DNA of 64,000 nt from Plectrocnemia conspersa (GCA_009617715.1 VTFK01000207.1:682001-746000); one strand, 5' to 3'. Shown: positions 1 through 12,159, counted from the stretch's first letter. The notes: generated by a model not told the origin, from the letters alone. Numbers and translations are program-made.

Positions 1-899
1 GTGACATGGACATATATATTATTATAAAACTCTTAATTAATCTTTTCCTTATCTATGATTTGATATATGGCACAGATATCGTTGCATTTGAAAGGGCACT
101 GTCGTTTCACTGTTAAGGAGGACTTCTTTCAGTTGGACGGTTCTTCTTTCAGACAATAGAGACAATGAACGTAAGGCGAGTCGCCGTAGAGATGGACGAA
201 TTAACAATGGGCGCGGAAGCCAATGGTTATCCATCACTATATTCTGTCAGCGTTGGTCCTTCGCTGCCGGGTATTGTCGACAGGGTTAATAACTCTTCGA
301 GGTGCATCTGCTGAATTAATTAAGTTCTCTTTGTCCGCAAGGTTCGGGACTAATGAGTTTTTTTCTATTAACATTAATTATAACAACCTTGAGCTGACGT
401 TTCAATATTTACTTATGTTAGTAATTGGAAGATACGTGCAGTATTTACATATACATATACATATATTATACTTTACTATGGAACTATTTTTATTTTTATT
501 TATATTTTATTTTACTATCTATAGCGATCGTGAACTTATTGTAGCGCTTGCCATTGTTGCATTCATATAACCAGCAAAAACCTGGCTTTGCCAGCGTTTT
601 GTTCTAACTTTTTTTGAAAAATAGATACTATCTTTTGACAATAGTTAGCGTTTTTGTTACATTATTTTAATCTGCAAACACATGTTAGTGTTTCGCGTGC
701 TTTAATCGTGGCATTTAAATATTAAATGCACTATGAGAGAAATACTATTCTTAAATATAATTTCTAAAACAATGAGCAATCATCTTTTTATTATTTATTT
801 TTACTAACCATTAACCTAACAAACAAATTAAATGAAATGCATATTAAAGGACAATAGTATATAAGTATAAACATGTATATCGGTAGCAATAGGTATTGA
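1..899. other. AT-rich spacer
   Basis: No gene is recognisable. Short frames exist on both strands but have no domain-like composition. A short ACATAT microsatellite lies near 447-466. Confidence 0.6.
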
Positions 900-1330
900 G
901 TTGCTGAAAACGAGGATTGGTCAGCGAAACCCCATAATCCTATTGAGGTGGCAAAATTCCATAGTCGTTTTAGGGTTACGCGCTCACAAAAGTGTGAATC
1001 TTCGATATGGACAATGGTGGCGTAGCACAGAAGGAAGATGGATGTGGTCGAAGTTGGCCGATGCCGCGAATGAACTTGGCCATAAATTTGGCCTGGCGCG
1101 ATATTAACTCGTCACATCGCGACGCCGAAAATAAATCGTGACAAGACTCGGTCATAAATTTCTCACAGGGGGCTGGAAGAAAATTTCCCGCTGGACATTT
1201 TCCAACAATCTGTCACGGTGAATTCGCAGCTGGATAAAATTTGGAGGGCAACCCTACACCAACGCCACCCCCTCCCTTAGGCTTCACGCGAGGATGATTA
1301 ACGGCCAGCGTGTAACATTTGTTCTCCAGA
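900..1330. other. GC-richer non-coding island
   Basis: Composition rises sharply above the flanking AT-rich DNA. A 68-codon plus-strand frame from a TTG matches no family I know. A pyrimidine-rich run (CCACCCCCTCCC) lies near 1266-1276. Candidate conserved non-coding element; function is not readable. Confidence 0.4.
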
Positions 1331-2099
1331 TTTGTCATGTGTGTATTTATTTTCTTCATAAGTGTTATACATATAATATTTACATATAAACGAGCTGATT
1401 ACAAATTTTAAAAATACGCAGAAAAAAAATACTTTTGTATTCTTATTGACAAAATACGGATTATATTTATTGTATAATCATGTACTGCAGAATATCTTCT
1501 GATTTTTTGAAACCATTATTTTAATATAACAGACAATAACATAATCTGTAGTTACATAATAGAAATGAGACATCACTTACGGCTTTTTTATTTATTTGTC
1601 TATTTTTAATATATTTCCTATTTTACTTAATACATCATAATTGGCCAGTTTTCTAACAATATAATTATTATTTAATTGATAACGTATTTTATTATCAGTA
1701 ATTACATCTTAATTAAATATATAAACTATTTGTAAATTGGCAAAATCTAAATGTTTACATCAATACTCTCGCCTTTTAGGCATTACATCTTTAACCGCTT
1801 GTAATTGTAAGCACATTTTTTATTTAATTAATTCACTGTTCTATTTTCTTTCACAAATAAATTTTCTTACAAAAATATAAATACAAATTAAAAATTTCTT
1901 AGTATTTTATTTTATCAATATACTTGACTTTATTATTATTTATTTATTGACGCAGTATATATAATTTCAAAAGCAAAAAAAGTTACCGCAAAAGAAAATG
2001 CGTTGAAATGATGACGGACCGCTACTGATTAATGTGTATTATTTTCATAATACGTGTCTAAAAACATTAGTATCAGATAACTTGAATAGTATTGATTTA
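1331..2099. other. AT-rich spacer
   Basis: Poly-A/T-rich DNA with no frame, repeat boundary or RNA gene that I can support. Confidence 0.6.
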
Positions 2100-2640
2100 C
2101 TCATTCATTATGAGTGCCAACGGCATCGAGGATTTCTGGAATCCATCCCCTGTCAAAATACACCCATGTAACCTAACTGTCTTGATTTAATTGACTGTGG
2201 ACTATTACTATTTGGTAAATTGCAAATAGAAATACGCTCGAGTTGCCAGTAGGTCCATTGAAATGGTAGATTTAAAGTTTTCACCCTCGGTTCTAACGAC
2301 CGTTCGAATGGCTCTTTACGAGCCGGACCTCTAGACGTCCAGAAAAACTCCATTGTTTCGTAAATGCCACCCATTTTTGCAACATTTGCCCATCTCGCTC
2401 CAACCCTGGCCCCAGATTCTCGATTGAGTCCTCTCATTGTGCCAAATGAATCGGCGTGGCTGGAAAATGGACCGTTCGTTCAAAGGCCTTCAAAGTTAAT
2501 TACGCAGAAGGGGCAGGGCCCTGCCCACCCATTTTAGTTTTCAAAGCCATATAAAAGCATATATCATCATCACGATTTGAATGACGGAGGACAAAGAGGG
2601 CTTAGTCACCACCCCTAACCGCAGCAGGTTCCAGGAAATT
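2100..2640. other. GC-richer non-coding island
   Basis: An island of about 540 bp. A 94-codon minus-strand frame (2153-2437) matches no known domain. Sox-like ATTGTT/ATTGTG motifs occur near 2353 and 2438, and a 16-bp palindrome lies near the right edge. Likely regulatory or conserved non-coding DNA, by inference. Confidence 0.4.
2511..2526. repeat. 16-bp perfect palindrome
   Basis: GGGCAGGGCCCTGCCC equals its own reverse complement and is all G/C except one A and one T, in an AT-rich region. It could bind a dimeric factor. Confidence 0.75.
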
Positions 2641-5459
2641 GATCTTATACTAAATCGAAATTTAAGTTTATTTTATAATGCTATGAATATTTGATAATGC
2701 ATTATGATTTTTATTTAATTTAAAATGCCACAATTATTTTTTTAAGCAACAAAATGACTTGTTTGTGCAGCGTAGATTTTAAATATTGTAATCAGCAATT
2801 TTATTAAAATAAAATATATGTATTCTTTAACTTAACATTGCTGAATTAATATATTTACTAAAAAAAAAACTCACTATCAAAAAATGAAATAAATTATCGT
2901 ATTTTAATCTTTGATTCCTATAATAATAGTAATAAGGTTCATATTTAAAATATAGTAATACTTTAAAATATATATATAAACTAAATAAAAATTTTATACT
3001 AATTTACGTTTATTTTTTAAGCAATTTTCGTATATTTCTCTTCACTATTAAACATGTATTTAATAAACGTTTAAAAATAACATTCGTTATTAGTGTTATG
3101 TAAACTAATATATGTGTTTATATTTTCACAAATATGATCATTAAAACTAAGTCTATCAGAGCAAAATCTAATGATGCTTTTGCCCCGCGTGTTGTTCGTA
3201 TAATCTGAAAATTCATCGTTCTAAATATAATATTGGAGCGCCAATCAGTTTGGATAAGCTAACTACATTATCATTTAATAACGCATAATAATATAACTTG
3301 CTTAATTAGATTAAAGTATAGACTGTATTTATATTAGTTATATGTTTTATGTATTATATAAATATAATTTTCAGAATTCGCTCTAATAAATCATCTACAT
3401 ATATACATATATAGTTTATAACAAAATTTCACTGACCCGATTTCCACCTATTGTTTGATGTATATTTAACAGTAGCGTGGTTGAGGATAATCGCGTTTGA
3501 CTATCGACGTCCTCATTGACTGTTTTTGGCTTATTTTTTATTGCTCATAATCGGCTGTTTCAACTTTGGATATTGCCATTTAGCGCCTGAATTTTACATC
3601 ATATAATAAAACAGTAGTCTAATAGATTTAATTCTTTGTTGTAAGCAATAATAAAAAATATTACAATGCAAATAGCGTTTATAATCCCTCGTTATATGTA
3701 TTCATGGTGAGATTACGCAAATTTATATAAAATCATGTTTTATGTACACAGAATCCTACTCTAATAAATTAATTTTTTTTTTGGTATAACTAAGATTATT
3801 TTTAATGTAATATCACTTTACAGAAAATGCTCAAAAGTTTAAGAATAAGAATAATTTTAAAACATAATTATTAAAATATTTTTATCAGCATATAATTGTT
3901 AGTAAGTTTTACAAATTTTATATTAATCTTTCTTATATTAAATGCTTAAAGTTTTAAATGGGAGATGATAAATTTTACTTTGCGAAACTATTCATGTTAT
4001 ATTATTTTAGTTTGTACTTCATAGTTTGAGTAAATATAAGTGTATCTAAATATTCATACATTTTTTGACTGCGTACATAACCTTAAATATCACTTATAGC
4101 ATTGGAATTATTACTATCAATAAAAATATCATTCAATTGCTTTACATAACTGCAGTACAAGAGACATTTTTATAAAGGAAAATTTTAGGTTAAAACTGGA
4201 TCTAGAATATTCAAAGTAAATAAAACACAATATTAAACTTATAGTACCTAAAATCCACTTCTTAAAACGTGAAATATTATAAGGTTAGCGAATAGACAAG
4301 TTCTTAAAATATATATATCTTAGGCATATAATTTTCATTAGACATAAAAAATATTTTTCCCTTAATGTGGTAACATTTAAACAAGAATGTGGTCCTATTA
4401 TGTTTTAAGGAGTACATCACGAGTAACATATGTTGTTAAACTTGGTAGCGTATAAATTACATAAATAATAAGACATTTTAAAACATTTTTAATTTTTATT
4501 TTGGTACTTTTATTACGATAATGAATCAAATAACTAATGTCAAGTATTTTTGGACTAAAAGGAGTTAAAAATGCCTTAAAATTATTGGCATGGGCTACGC
4601 AATAAAAAATTTAAGCTCTAAGGATCATCTGTGGGCTTATTAGTCCGCCCTCAATAAAATTAACTTACTTAAAAACTTGTGGGAAAGGTATTAAAAAAAT
4701 TAACACATTATATCCACTAAAAAAAGAGAGATGTAACATTTTATAATATATCGATATTACATCCCTTTTCTCACTACTTCTTTCTAACATTTGACTCGAT
4801 TTTAAAGTTATCGTTTATGACAAGAGAATCTTGATCTAAGTTGTAATACTAAAGTTGCTTCGAAGAAAGAAGTTTTAGTATAAAGTTTCTCGCAAATCTA
4901 CGTTTATTACAATATTTTTGTGATGAACGTATTTTATTGCCTTTTCATTGGACGTTTATTATCTATGAAAAATGGCTGTATGTTCTTTATAAAACAAACC
5001 ATCTTTACCATATTCATTGCAGTATGAAAGGCAAGTTTTCCGTCACATGCTTAATGCTTAAAATTTGTAGATAGAAAATCACAATATAAATACACAATAT
5101 ACACAATATCACAATTTTATAATAAAATAATATAAAGCTCTAAAAAATAAAAGCATTGCCGAATAGTAAAATTTTACCAAAGAAATATTTATTTATTAAA
5201 ATATATTTTCGATCATATTTATGTGTTAAATTGCCTTAAACTATCTTACATTTTATTTTGGCGTACGTAAAAAACTTTATTTACTCAAGAGTTTTTTTAG
5301 TAAAAAACTCGTTTAGTAAGTGTTTACTATTTATAAGATCATTTATGATAACTTACATAATTAATTATTTAAATCATTTTAAAATCATTTATATTAGCTA
5401 ATCGGTATATAGTCAAGTAAATTTAAATACATATATATAAAATAAATTACCAGACAAAA
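2641..5459. other. AT-rich spacer
   Basis: Long low-complexity AT-rich DNA. A mild island at 3420-3600 is the only compositional break. An imperfect inverted repeat (GATGTAA ... TTACATC) lies near 4730-4765. No coding or transposon signature is seen. Confidence 0.5.
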
Positions 5460-5880
5460 CTGGAGTATGTCTGCAGCGAAATAACCATTGAGTGGCCACG
5501 TTACGACCGTATTTTTTGTAATACGCGTTGATGAACAACTAATTTATGTTTATACATATTCCACGTTATACTCTAGTCTCAATCTTAAACTGCAACAACA
5601 ACGTTACGATATGCTTATTGTATAAAAACATAATATTCATAACTATGTGTCATCATGGTTAAAAATTGAATCTGTCGAAAATGTAATTTGATTTTAAGCG
5701 AGAGACCCATCCGAAAACTTGTCGCGGATGGACAGTAGGGGCATGTCTTTGCTTTTAAAATAAACAGGGGAAGTGTTTGTGACATTCGCCATTTTACCCT
5801 CGTCGCTCGGGAAATGTTGACACAAGCCGAGTTCACACACAATATGGCTCCAGAGCGCAACGCCAGATAAATTAGATTTC
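5460..5880. other. Weak GC-richer island
   Basis: GC rises mainly at 5690-5870. Two overlapping minus-strand frames (81 and 62 codons) in different registers are typical of stop-poor GC-rich DNA and not of a gene. No domain is recognised. Confidence 0.35.
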
Positions 5881-6599
5881 ATGATATTTTTTTTACATAC
5901 ATACTACATGTTGTACAGTGTACAATACATATGCTGTTTATTTTTCATCTTTAAAGTTGAATATATGTGTATACGTTTCAACATTAATAAATTAGAAAAT
6001 AAATTAAATGTTGACTTAAAAGAATAAATTAAATCCAGATTACTAATTAAAAAACGCTAAACTAATTTTAATAAATTTAATATGTATGTATTTATAAAAA
6101 AACATATTTTTATAAGTGATATGAATATTTTTTTTGCAACGATCTTTCTAAAACAAAGCATTGTACTGGAACATAAGTCTCTTATATCCTTAGGTAAGAT
6201 AGTTTAAACTTGTGATTATGATTTTTTTAATAACTACCTTTTAAAATATTTTTTTATATTAAAGTATATACTTCAAGAGTAAAACATATTTTTATATATA
6301 TCATAAAATACATATATTGTGTATATAAATCAACTTTAAATCTCTATCGATCTCGATTTTTACGTCAAGAGTTAACGTCGACTCTCTGGATATCTTAAGT
6401 GAGGTTCGCTATTTCTGACTAACGGATTCGATCTATATGTAGTAGGTAAAATCTTGGATTGGTATATGAAAATAGGCAGTGCCGCTTCGAGTGACACTTC
6501 AATTTAATACTTATTCTCTTGTATATTATACTACCAATACTAAGAAAGCAAAACCCGGGGGTAAATTTATTTTTGTAAAATAAAGGCCTGATCCTCATT
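5881..6599. other. AT-rich spacer
   Basis: No supportable gene or element. A short minus-strand frame at 6419-6613 has no recognisable content. Confidence 0.55.
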
Positions 6600-6900
6600 T
6601 TTTTGGTATGCACGATGAGAGATTTCTTTCAGCCGAAGCATTAGCCGCTTTCGGTTCGCCGAGGAAAATTTCACGCCTTGGCTCATTTGAATTTCTATCG
6701 AATTACGTCCATCTTTAAAAACGTCTTAAGCAATTTGCTCACGCAGGCACGTCTGCAGCCCCATCTTCGTCTTGGAGCTATCCTCAAGCTGGTTGCTCAA
6801 GACATGACCGGAATGCCAATTGAAAAGGCGGGCAAAGGCTAAAATAAAATAAAAACCGACGGGAAAACCTTACACAACCGAACGGACGCTTTTAAGTGTT
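6600..6900. other. GC-richer non-coding island
   Basis: Mixed-composition DNA starting at an acceptor-like pyrimidine-rich run, TTTCTTTCAG (about 6624-6633). No downstream frame or good donor defines an exon, so I keep it as a candidate conserved non-coding element. Confidence 0.35.
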
Positions 6901-7348
6901 GCATCCGTTTAAGAATTTCAATTAAGGTAATTATTTATTTATTAACAAAAATATTGGATTAACTTCTATCTCCGACTTGAATCTTAAACGTGAATTTATT
7001 TTACATTTTGGTGTAAAATTAAAATAAAAAAATAACATCAACAAAATGAAATTATTATTTTTAGAATCTTAAATAAAAATACTACGCAATACAAAACAAA
7101 AATATAACTTTACAACGATTTTATTTTATAAAAAATTAGTATAAAATCATAACACAATAATATGATATCCGAGATTTTCTAAAATACATCTTAGTCATTT
7201 AATTTAAGATACATAGTATTTTTTTTAAAGATGGGTTTTGTGCTCTTTGTTTATGTTTTCCAATTATTTACTGTGTTAAAACCTTCATTAATCCTAAATT
7301 TTAACTGTAACGTCTTGTGTATTTTATAAGGTATGTTCTTGTATCTTG
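6901..7348. other. AT-rich spacer
   Basis: AT-rich DNA up to the nested repeat complex. Nothing is recognised. Confidence 0.55.
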
Positions 7349-7688
7349 TAGAGTACGCTCGGGATAAGGATTCCGGTTTGTTATTGTGTGCGTGAACTGT
7401 GTGGTTCAAAACAATTTCGCTCAGAATATTTAATTTTTTTATTTTAAAAATAATATATATTTATTTAACATACATAGATCTGAGCTAAGTTGGAAATTTC
7501 AACGGACAATTAAAAATATATTATATAATCGAAGAAACCAGACATTGATGTCATTAATTAAATATTTGTAAAATTCAAAATCTTTCACTAGGCAAAAAAA
7601 TAATGAAGTCTTTAGCTATTCTTCAAAAGCAAAAAGATATAAAATGGGGAAAGAAATTATTCGCAGATTGTTCAATGGTTCGACGACT
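7349..7688 (+). repeat. Direct repeat copy A, ~340 bp
   Basis: Aligns end to end with 7883-8223, with roughly nine in ten positions identical and only small indels. It begins with the shared module that also occurs inverted near 9835-9880. A short open stretch (MKSLAILQKQKD...) occurs at the 3' side. The second copy carries a stop in the same stretch, so coding is unlikely. Confidence 0.85.
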
Positions 7689-7882
7689 GCATGAACTGTA
7701 TACGTAACGTATCAATCCTGATTCGACGATTTCCGAAAATATATAAAAATAAAGACTTTATTTTCCTGATTTTTATTGCGATATAATACTTTTTCACTAT
7801 TCCTTTAAACTAATTTATTAATTTGATGTATAGAAAACAATATAATATATGTCATATTTAATTTATACTTAAATATACATAT

Positions 7883-8223
7883 GTAGAGTACGCACGGGAT
7901 AAGGATTCCGGTTTGTTATTGTGTGCGTGAACTATGGGGCTCAAAACAATTTCGCTCAAAATATTAAAATTTTTATTTTAAAAGAAAATATATGTTTATT
8001 TAACATACATACATCTGAGCTAAGTTGGAAATTTCAACGGACAATTTAGAATATATTATATAATCGAAGAAACTAGACATTGATGTCATTAATTAAATAT
8101 TTGCAAAATTCCAAATCTTTCACTAGTCAAAAAAATAATGAAATCATTAGCTATTCTTCAAAAGCAAAAAGATATAAAATAGGGAAAGAAATTATTTGCA
8201 GATTGTTTAATGGCTCGACGACT
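7883..8223 (+). repeat. Direct repeat copy B, ~340 bp
   Basis: Second copy of the 340-bp unit, 194 bp after the first. Differences are spread evenly as point changes, so the duplication is not recent. The Tigger element starts 143 bp after its end. Confidence 0.85.
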
Positions 8224-8365
8224 CTATTAAATCATTAGAATCCATTGAATAAATTAAAAAATTTTCATTGGCATAACGATAAGAATAATAACTTGTTTAA
8301 GCCTTACAGAGAATAGTGTAAAAAAAACCAACAACGTACGGATTAATGGAAAAATAATTAAACTA

Positions 8366-8389
8366 CAGTAGGTTCTCGAGTTACGCGGT
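8366..8389 (+). repeat. Tigger 5' terminal inverted repeat
   Basis: CAGTAGGTTCTCGAGTTACG and the following four bases pair with the 3' end at about 22 of 24 positions. Confidence 0.9.
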
Positions 8390-8469
8390 ATCTACTTACG
8401 CGAATTCGTAGTTACACGGTTAAAAATTTCGAAAATTTAAAATTTGTTACAATATCGATGTTGATATAG

Positions 8470-8499
8470 ATTTAAAATAAATCACTAGAGAAGATCGAA
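8470..8499 (+). repeat. 30-bp perfect repeat inside Tigger
   Basis: Identical to 9683-9712 outside the element. It sits exactly where the Tigger sequence jumps from 5' subterminal DNA to the transposase core, so it looks like filler copied at the deletion joint. Confidence 0.8.
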
Positions 8500-9231
8500 T
8501 TTTTGTTCCTGGTTGATAATGCACCAGGACATCCACCGTGTAATCACGAACATATCAAAATAGCATTTTTGCCCCCAAATACGACCTCTATAATACAACC
8601 TATGGATCAAGGTCTAATATAAAGCTTTAAAAAATATTACTTAAGGACAACTTTTAGAAATGCCATAAAGATAACTGAAGGGCAAAACAGTATATCACTC
8701 AATAATGTTTATTTTGAAAGAACACAATATTTAGGAAGCTGTTAAAAAATATTGGTGTTGCCTGGAATGAAATTGCAAAGTCTACCATGAAAACGTTTGG
8801 AAGAAATCAATCCCTCAATTTTTTTGAAGTTGTTGAAGACCCCATGCAGGAAGATAACATAATTAATGATCTTGTTGAAATGACAAACCAATTAAATTTA
8901 AATCTAAATGAAAATGATTTCATTGAATTGTTAGAAAGTCATAGAGTGGAATTAAACAATGAAGATTTAATAGAACTTGAAGAATATAGAAACAACGGCG
9001 GTGATTCGGAGGAGGAAGTCAAAGAAACAAAAAAATTTGAGTACAAAAAATGAAAGAATGCCTCAATTTGATAGACCAAGGAATGGCTGGTTTAAAAGCA
9101 CAAGATCCCGACTTGATCGGTTTGAGAAAGCCAATAAAGCAGTTCAGGACGCTATTTCCTGTTATAAAAATATCTATTATGAGAAAAAAAGATCTAGTGT
9201 ACAATCTTCACTGGATAAGTACGGTTTATAA
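8500..9231 (+). pseudogene. Tigger transposase, C-terminal half (broken)
   Basis: The translation starts inside the DDE_1 core: LLVDNAPGHPP (about 8506-8540), with the second catalytic aspartate, then PPNTTSIIQPMDQG (about 8570-8612), with the third acidic residue. A stop follows at about 8620. The C-terminal region continues through AWNEIAKS, an acidic segment LLESHRVELNNEDLIELEEY (8930-8990), and, after a +1 shift near 9055, FEKANKAVQDAISCYKNIYY to LDKYGL ending at 9231, as in Tigger proteins. The N-terminal CENP-B-like HTH and the first catalytic aspartate are gone. The retained frame of 88 codons (8787-9053) is a remnant and not a gene. Confidence 0.9.
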
Positions 9232-9572
9232 GTAAATCCAACACCTAAAGATATTGAAATAGAATAGTATAGACATTATGACATGATATTTTAATGATTA
9301 TGTATGTATAAATATTATTTTTAGGTTTCTCGTTTTATTTTGTAAAAAAAGTTAAGATTATAATGTTTGTAGACATTTTACACACAGAATACATTTTTAT
9401 AATGCTTTTATTTTCATTTTAACCTAATGTATACATACAAGAAGACGGCATTTAGTTATTTTAAGTATCGTTCAGATGATTGGGGGAATGTATTAATATT
9501 TAATCCATATCGGAGGAGTATTCCTCTACTTACGCGATTTTCGACTTACGCGAATTTTTCTGGAACGAATTA

Positions 9573-9596
9573 ACCGCGTAAGTCGAGAACTTACTG
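9573..9596 (-). repeat. Tigger 3' terminal inverted repeat
   Basis: The reverse complement reads CAGTAAGTTCTCGACTTACG followed by CGGT, matching the 5' end with two differences. Inside it lie two further TTACGCG-type subterminal motifs (9541-9557 and 9533-9539) that echo those at the 5' side. Confidence 0.9.
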
Positions 9597-9682
9597 TATT
9601 TTAATCTACGGGTAAGAAAACGAATAACTTACAGAGTATATTTGTAGCCTTGATATCAATTAAATAATATTAACACAAAATT

Positions 9683-9712
9683 ATTTAAAATAAATCACTA
9701 GAGAAGATCGAA
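9683..9712 (+). repeat. 30-bp perfect repeat, outside copy
   Basis: Lies 86 bp beyond the 3' end of the Tigger element and is identical to the deletion-joint sequence inside it. The key part is AAATCACTAGAGAAGATCGA. Confidence 0.8.
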
Positions 9713-9834
9713 CTTCTGTGTCACACTGCACTTTAATGACGAATACCAGCGTTGACGAATCAGCGACTGTCCTTAAATGAGAAAGCGAGACAACGAAGTA
9801 CACGCTACATTGCTTCTCCGTCTCATATACATGT

Positions 9835-9880
9835 ACACGCACACAATAACAAACCGGCATCCTTATCCCGAGCGTACTCT
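9835..9880 (-). repeat. Inverted copy of the 45-bp end module
   Basis: The reverse complement matches the first ~45 bp of both 340-bp repeats with one or two changes (GATGCC against GATTCC). Similarity stops after GTGTGCGTG. This fits the second terminal inverted repeat of an element or an inverted LTR fragment. Confidence 0.75.
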
Positions 9881-9948
9881 ATCCGCCAATAAAGTGTTCA
9901 TGTTTATATCATAGCGGTCTTTCTAATGTCTATTTTGGTGACATTACA

Positions 9949-10859
9949 GTGGCATTTTAAATCAGAATCACGTATCAAATAAATTAGGTTTTTAAAGTCA
10001 CTTTCACTGCTGCTTTAGATGTTACGGAAAATCAATTCCAAACCCAGAAATCGTTTTAACTAGTTTCGGAATATGTAATTTTCTCTAAAAATATTCAATT
10101 TTATCTCTTGTATTTGAAAATGTAACACTATTTTCTTTCATTGCCAAGTTAATTAGATTGCACTTTTTAAAAATCTTGACAACTGCTTACAGACTAATGA
10201 CAGTCGGCTGTCACGTCGATTGGAATGAAGCAGCCGAATAAAAACAATAAACTCTTACATGCGCATCAGGTGCGAAAAAATAGCTCTTATTTATCACTCG
10301 CCTATTAATGTGAGTTTAAAATTTTGCTTTCGGAACATAGTTTGGGAAACCATGTTCTATGGTATGATTGCTTTAAATACATTTCAGTTACTAAAATCGT
10401 TACAATAAAAATTCTTGCAATGTTTTACGAATATTTTTTGATGATATACATATTTTATGTTTTACGAAGTTTTGATGATATACATATTTTATATATTTGT
10501 TTATAAATTATTTATTATGATTTTATTATTATCCATGTACTCATTACACTAAGATTTAATAGATATATTTTTATATTTGAAGAAATTATGTCTTAAATGA
10601 ATTTAAAATTAAAGATCCTCGATTCCTATGGTTTAAATCAGAATTTAAATAAGAGCACTATGATACGTAAGCAAACATGACAAGTGTGACTTTTTAAGGA
10701 ATCCAATACCCCTCTATACTACTTATATACTTTATGATGATCGATCGCACGACGTTTCAAAGGCATTGAGATATGCCCTCATCAATAAGACTACTCTCAA
10801 AGTAGGTGTCCGATGGTAATAAATGACCACTTCCAAATATGACGCTCAACCATAATAAT
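9949..10859. other. AT-rich spacer
   Basis: No gene is recognised. It contains one short tandem duplication (10421-10493). Confidence 0.5.
10421..10493. repeat. Imperfect tandem duplication, 34-37 bp period
   Basis: TGTTTTACGA and GATGATATACATATTTTAT each occur twice in the same order, with a 3-bp length difference between units. Confidence 0.8.
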
Positions 10860-11300
10860 TACACTGCCTGTTCCAACACAAAAGCGGCTACCGTCGTTGG
10901 GTGGAATTTCGAGTTCTTCCTCGAGGATCTTGGCGGTTATACCTATGTGTGTGCGTATGTAATAGTGGCGGTGGGAGGATGAGGAGGAGAGTGGCTCAGC
11001 AGGAAATAGCAGTATTTTCTAACGAGCCGAGCCTTTTGTGCGGCATCAGGTAAGGCAGCTCACGTACCATCCGGGTCCGAGGCGTATATACACACCGCGG
11101 CGTTCGTAATTGAAAGCAAGGGTACGGAATTCGAGGCCCTAAAGGTCCCGTCCGTGCCTTTGTGCCGTTTGATTCCGAAACTATGGCGGGATATAAATCA
11201 GAGGACCGAACCTTCGACGCGAAACCCACAAACCGCGCGCGCCGACTAAACAAACACATGATATGATTTGTCAATGAGTGTGTTGTGCGTTTGTTTCTGT
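10860..11300. other. GC-richer island with donor-like and TATA-like motifs
   Basis: One of the strongest islands in the window. A minus-strand frame of 149 codons overlaps it but has no recognisable domain and reflects lack of stops. On the plus strand, ATCAG|GTAAGG (junction 11049/11050) is a good 5' splice-site consensus. ATATAAATCA (11191-11200) resembles a TATA box. A non-coding first exon or promoter is possible but not shown; a conserved regulatory element is equally likely. Confidence 0.4.
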
Positions 11301-12159
11301 TGTGTGTTTGGTTGATAGATTTTAGTAAAATTTTGTTAACATCGTGTATATATACACCTATATAACACCTGTAGATATATAATTTCATGGAGTATGTTGT
11401 TATGGTAAATATAATTTTAGAACTTATGGATTTACATATACGCATCCATATACATATGTATCAATACTTAGCTAATTCATTGAATATCAATATAGGCGCA
11501 TGTTAGATACTTAATATTTTAATTTATTAGGTATAAAATCTTATCTAATAAGTCCAAAGTTTTTTGGAATAGACTCATTTTAATCTAACACACTTTTGTC
11601 ACTGATGGAAGCATTTTGAAAACTCCAAGCATTCGTAGCATAATCTTGATTTTTGCTGTGTCTGCAATTCCGTCGTTTTGAGTGGCATCTTAAGTCTGGA
11701 GAATAGCCGAGAGTCCTGCGAAACTACATATACATATACGATGGAGTAAGTAGAGTAAGCAAACTATGCAATGGATTTTCAGACAAAAATCGAAACCATA
11801 CATAAAAAAAATAATATAAAACTTAAACTGTTTAACCTTAAAATGTAAGTTTATGTATTATTAGTCACAAAAGTATTGAACTAAATCGAATTATTTATAT
11901 ATTTGATAATAAATTTTACGTTCATTTTAATATCTTTTTATGATAAGAAATCTCGAATAGGCATTTATTGGAAAAATACAATCCAGCTACATAACTAATA
12001 AGCATCTTTTAGCACCATCACTGAAAAAACTATAAAGGTGAATCAGTCCAAAAGCAACAAGAATATTGACTTCAAATGCATTAGTAACAGATGAAGAACC
12101 TCTTGAAGAAACTACTATAAAAAATATACAATACCATGAAGAACCGTTCTGGAAGTTCA
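11301..12159. other. AT-rich spacer
   Basis: AT-rich DNA with TATACAC-type simple sequence near 11340-11385. The segment 12000-12159 may be unrecognisable 5' sequence of the retrotransposon relic that follows. Confidence 0.45.

Larger units (their letters stand above)
8366..9596 (+). mobile_element. Tigger-type (pogo superfamily) DNA transposon, internally deleted
   Basis: Both ends start CAGTARGTTCTCGASTTACGCGG as inverted repeats, and both are flanked by TA (8364-8365 and 9597-9598), the target site used by Tc1/mariner/pogo elements. The element is 1,231 bp, about half of a typical autonomous Tigger (~2.4 kb). The transposase 5' half is missing, while the DDE core end and C-terminus survive. 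Frameshifts and one stop make it non-autonomous. It is nested in an older repeat complex. The family call is firm because TIRs, TSD and protein agree. Confidence 0.92.
7349..9883. mobile_element. Nested repeat complex around a Tigger element
   Basis: The segment is bounded by a ~45-bp module (GAGTACGCTCGGGATAAGGA...) that occurs twice in direct orientation (7351 and 7885) and once inverted (ending 9879). It has TA beside the left and right outer modules. A Tigger transposon lies between the second and third modules. The simplest reading is an older element with terminal inverted repeats whose left end was duplicated. The right side (about 9718-9948) also looks somewhat like an LTR: it starts TGT, has AATAAA near 9888 and ends ACA. 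The class of the outer element is therefore uncertain. Confidence 0.55.

Noticed and set aside
223..570. 115-codon plus-strand frame
   Set aside because: Becomes Phe/Leu/Tyr/Ile-rich low complexity across a microsatellite. No support as a gene.
9718..9948. Solo LTR
   Set aside because: TGT...ACA ends and AATAAA are suggestive, but there is no target duplication and no clear primer-binding site. I kept it only as an alternative reading of the repeat complex.
10996..11445. 149-codon minus-strand frame
   Set aside because: It lies in stop-poor GC-rich DNA and runs on into AT-rich low-complexity sequence. The translation has no domain or signal peptide.
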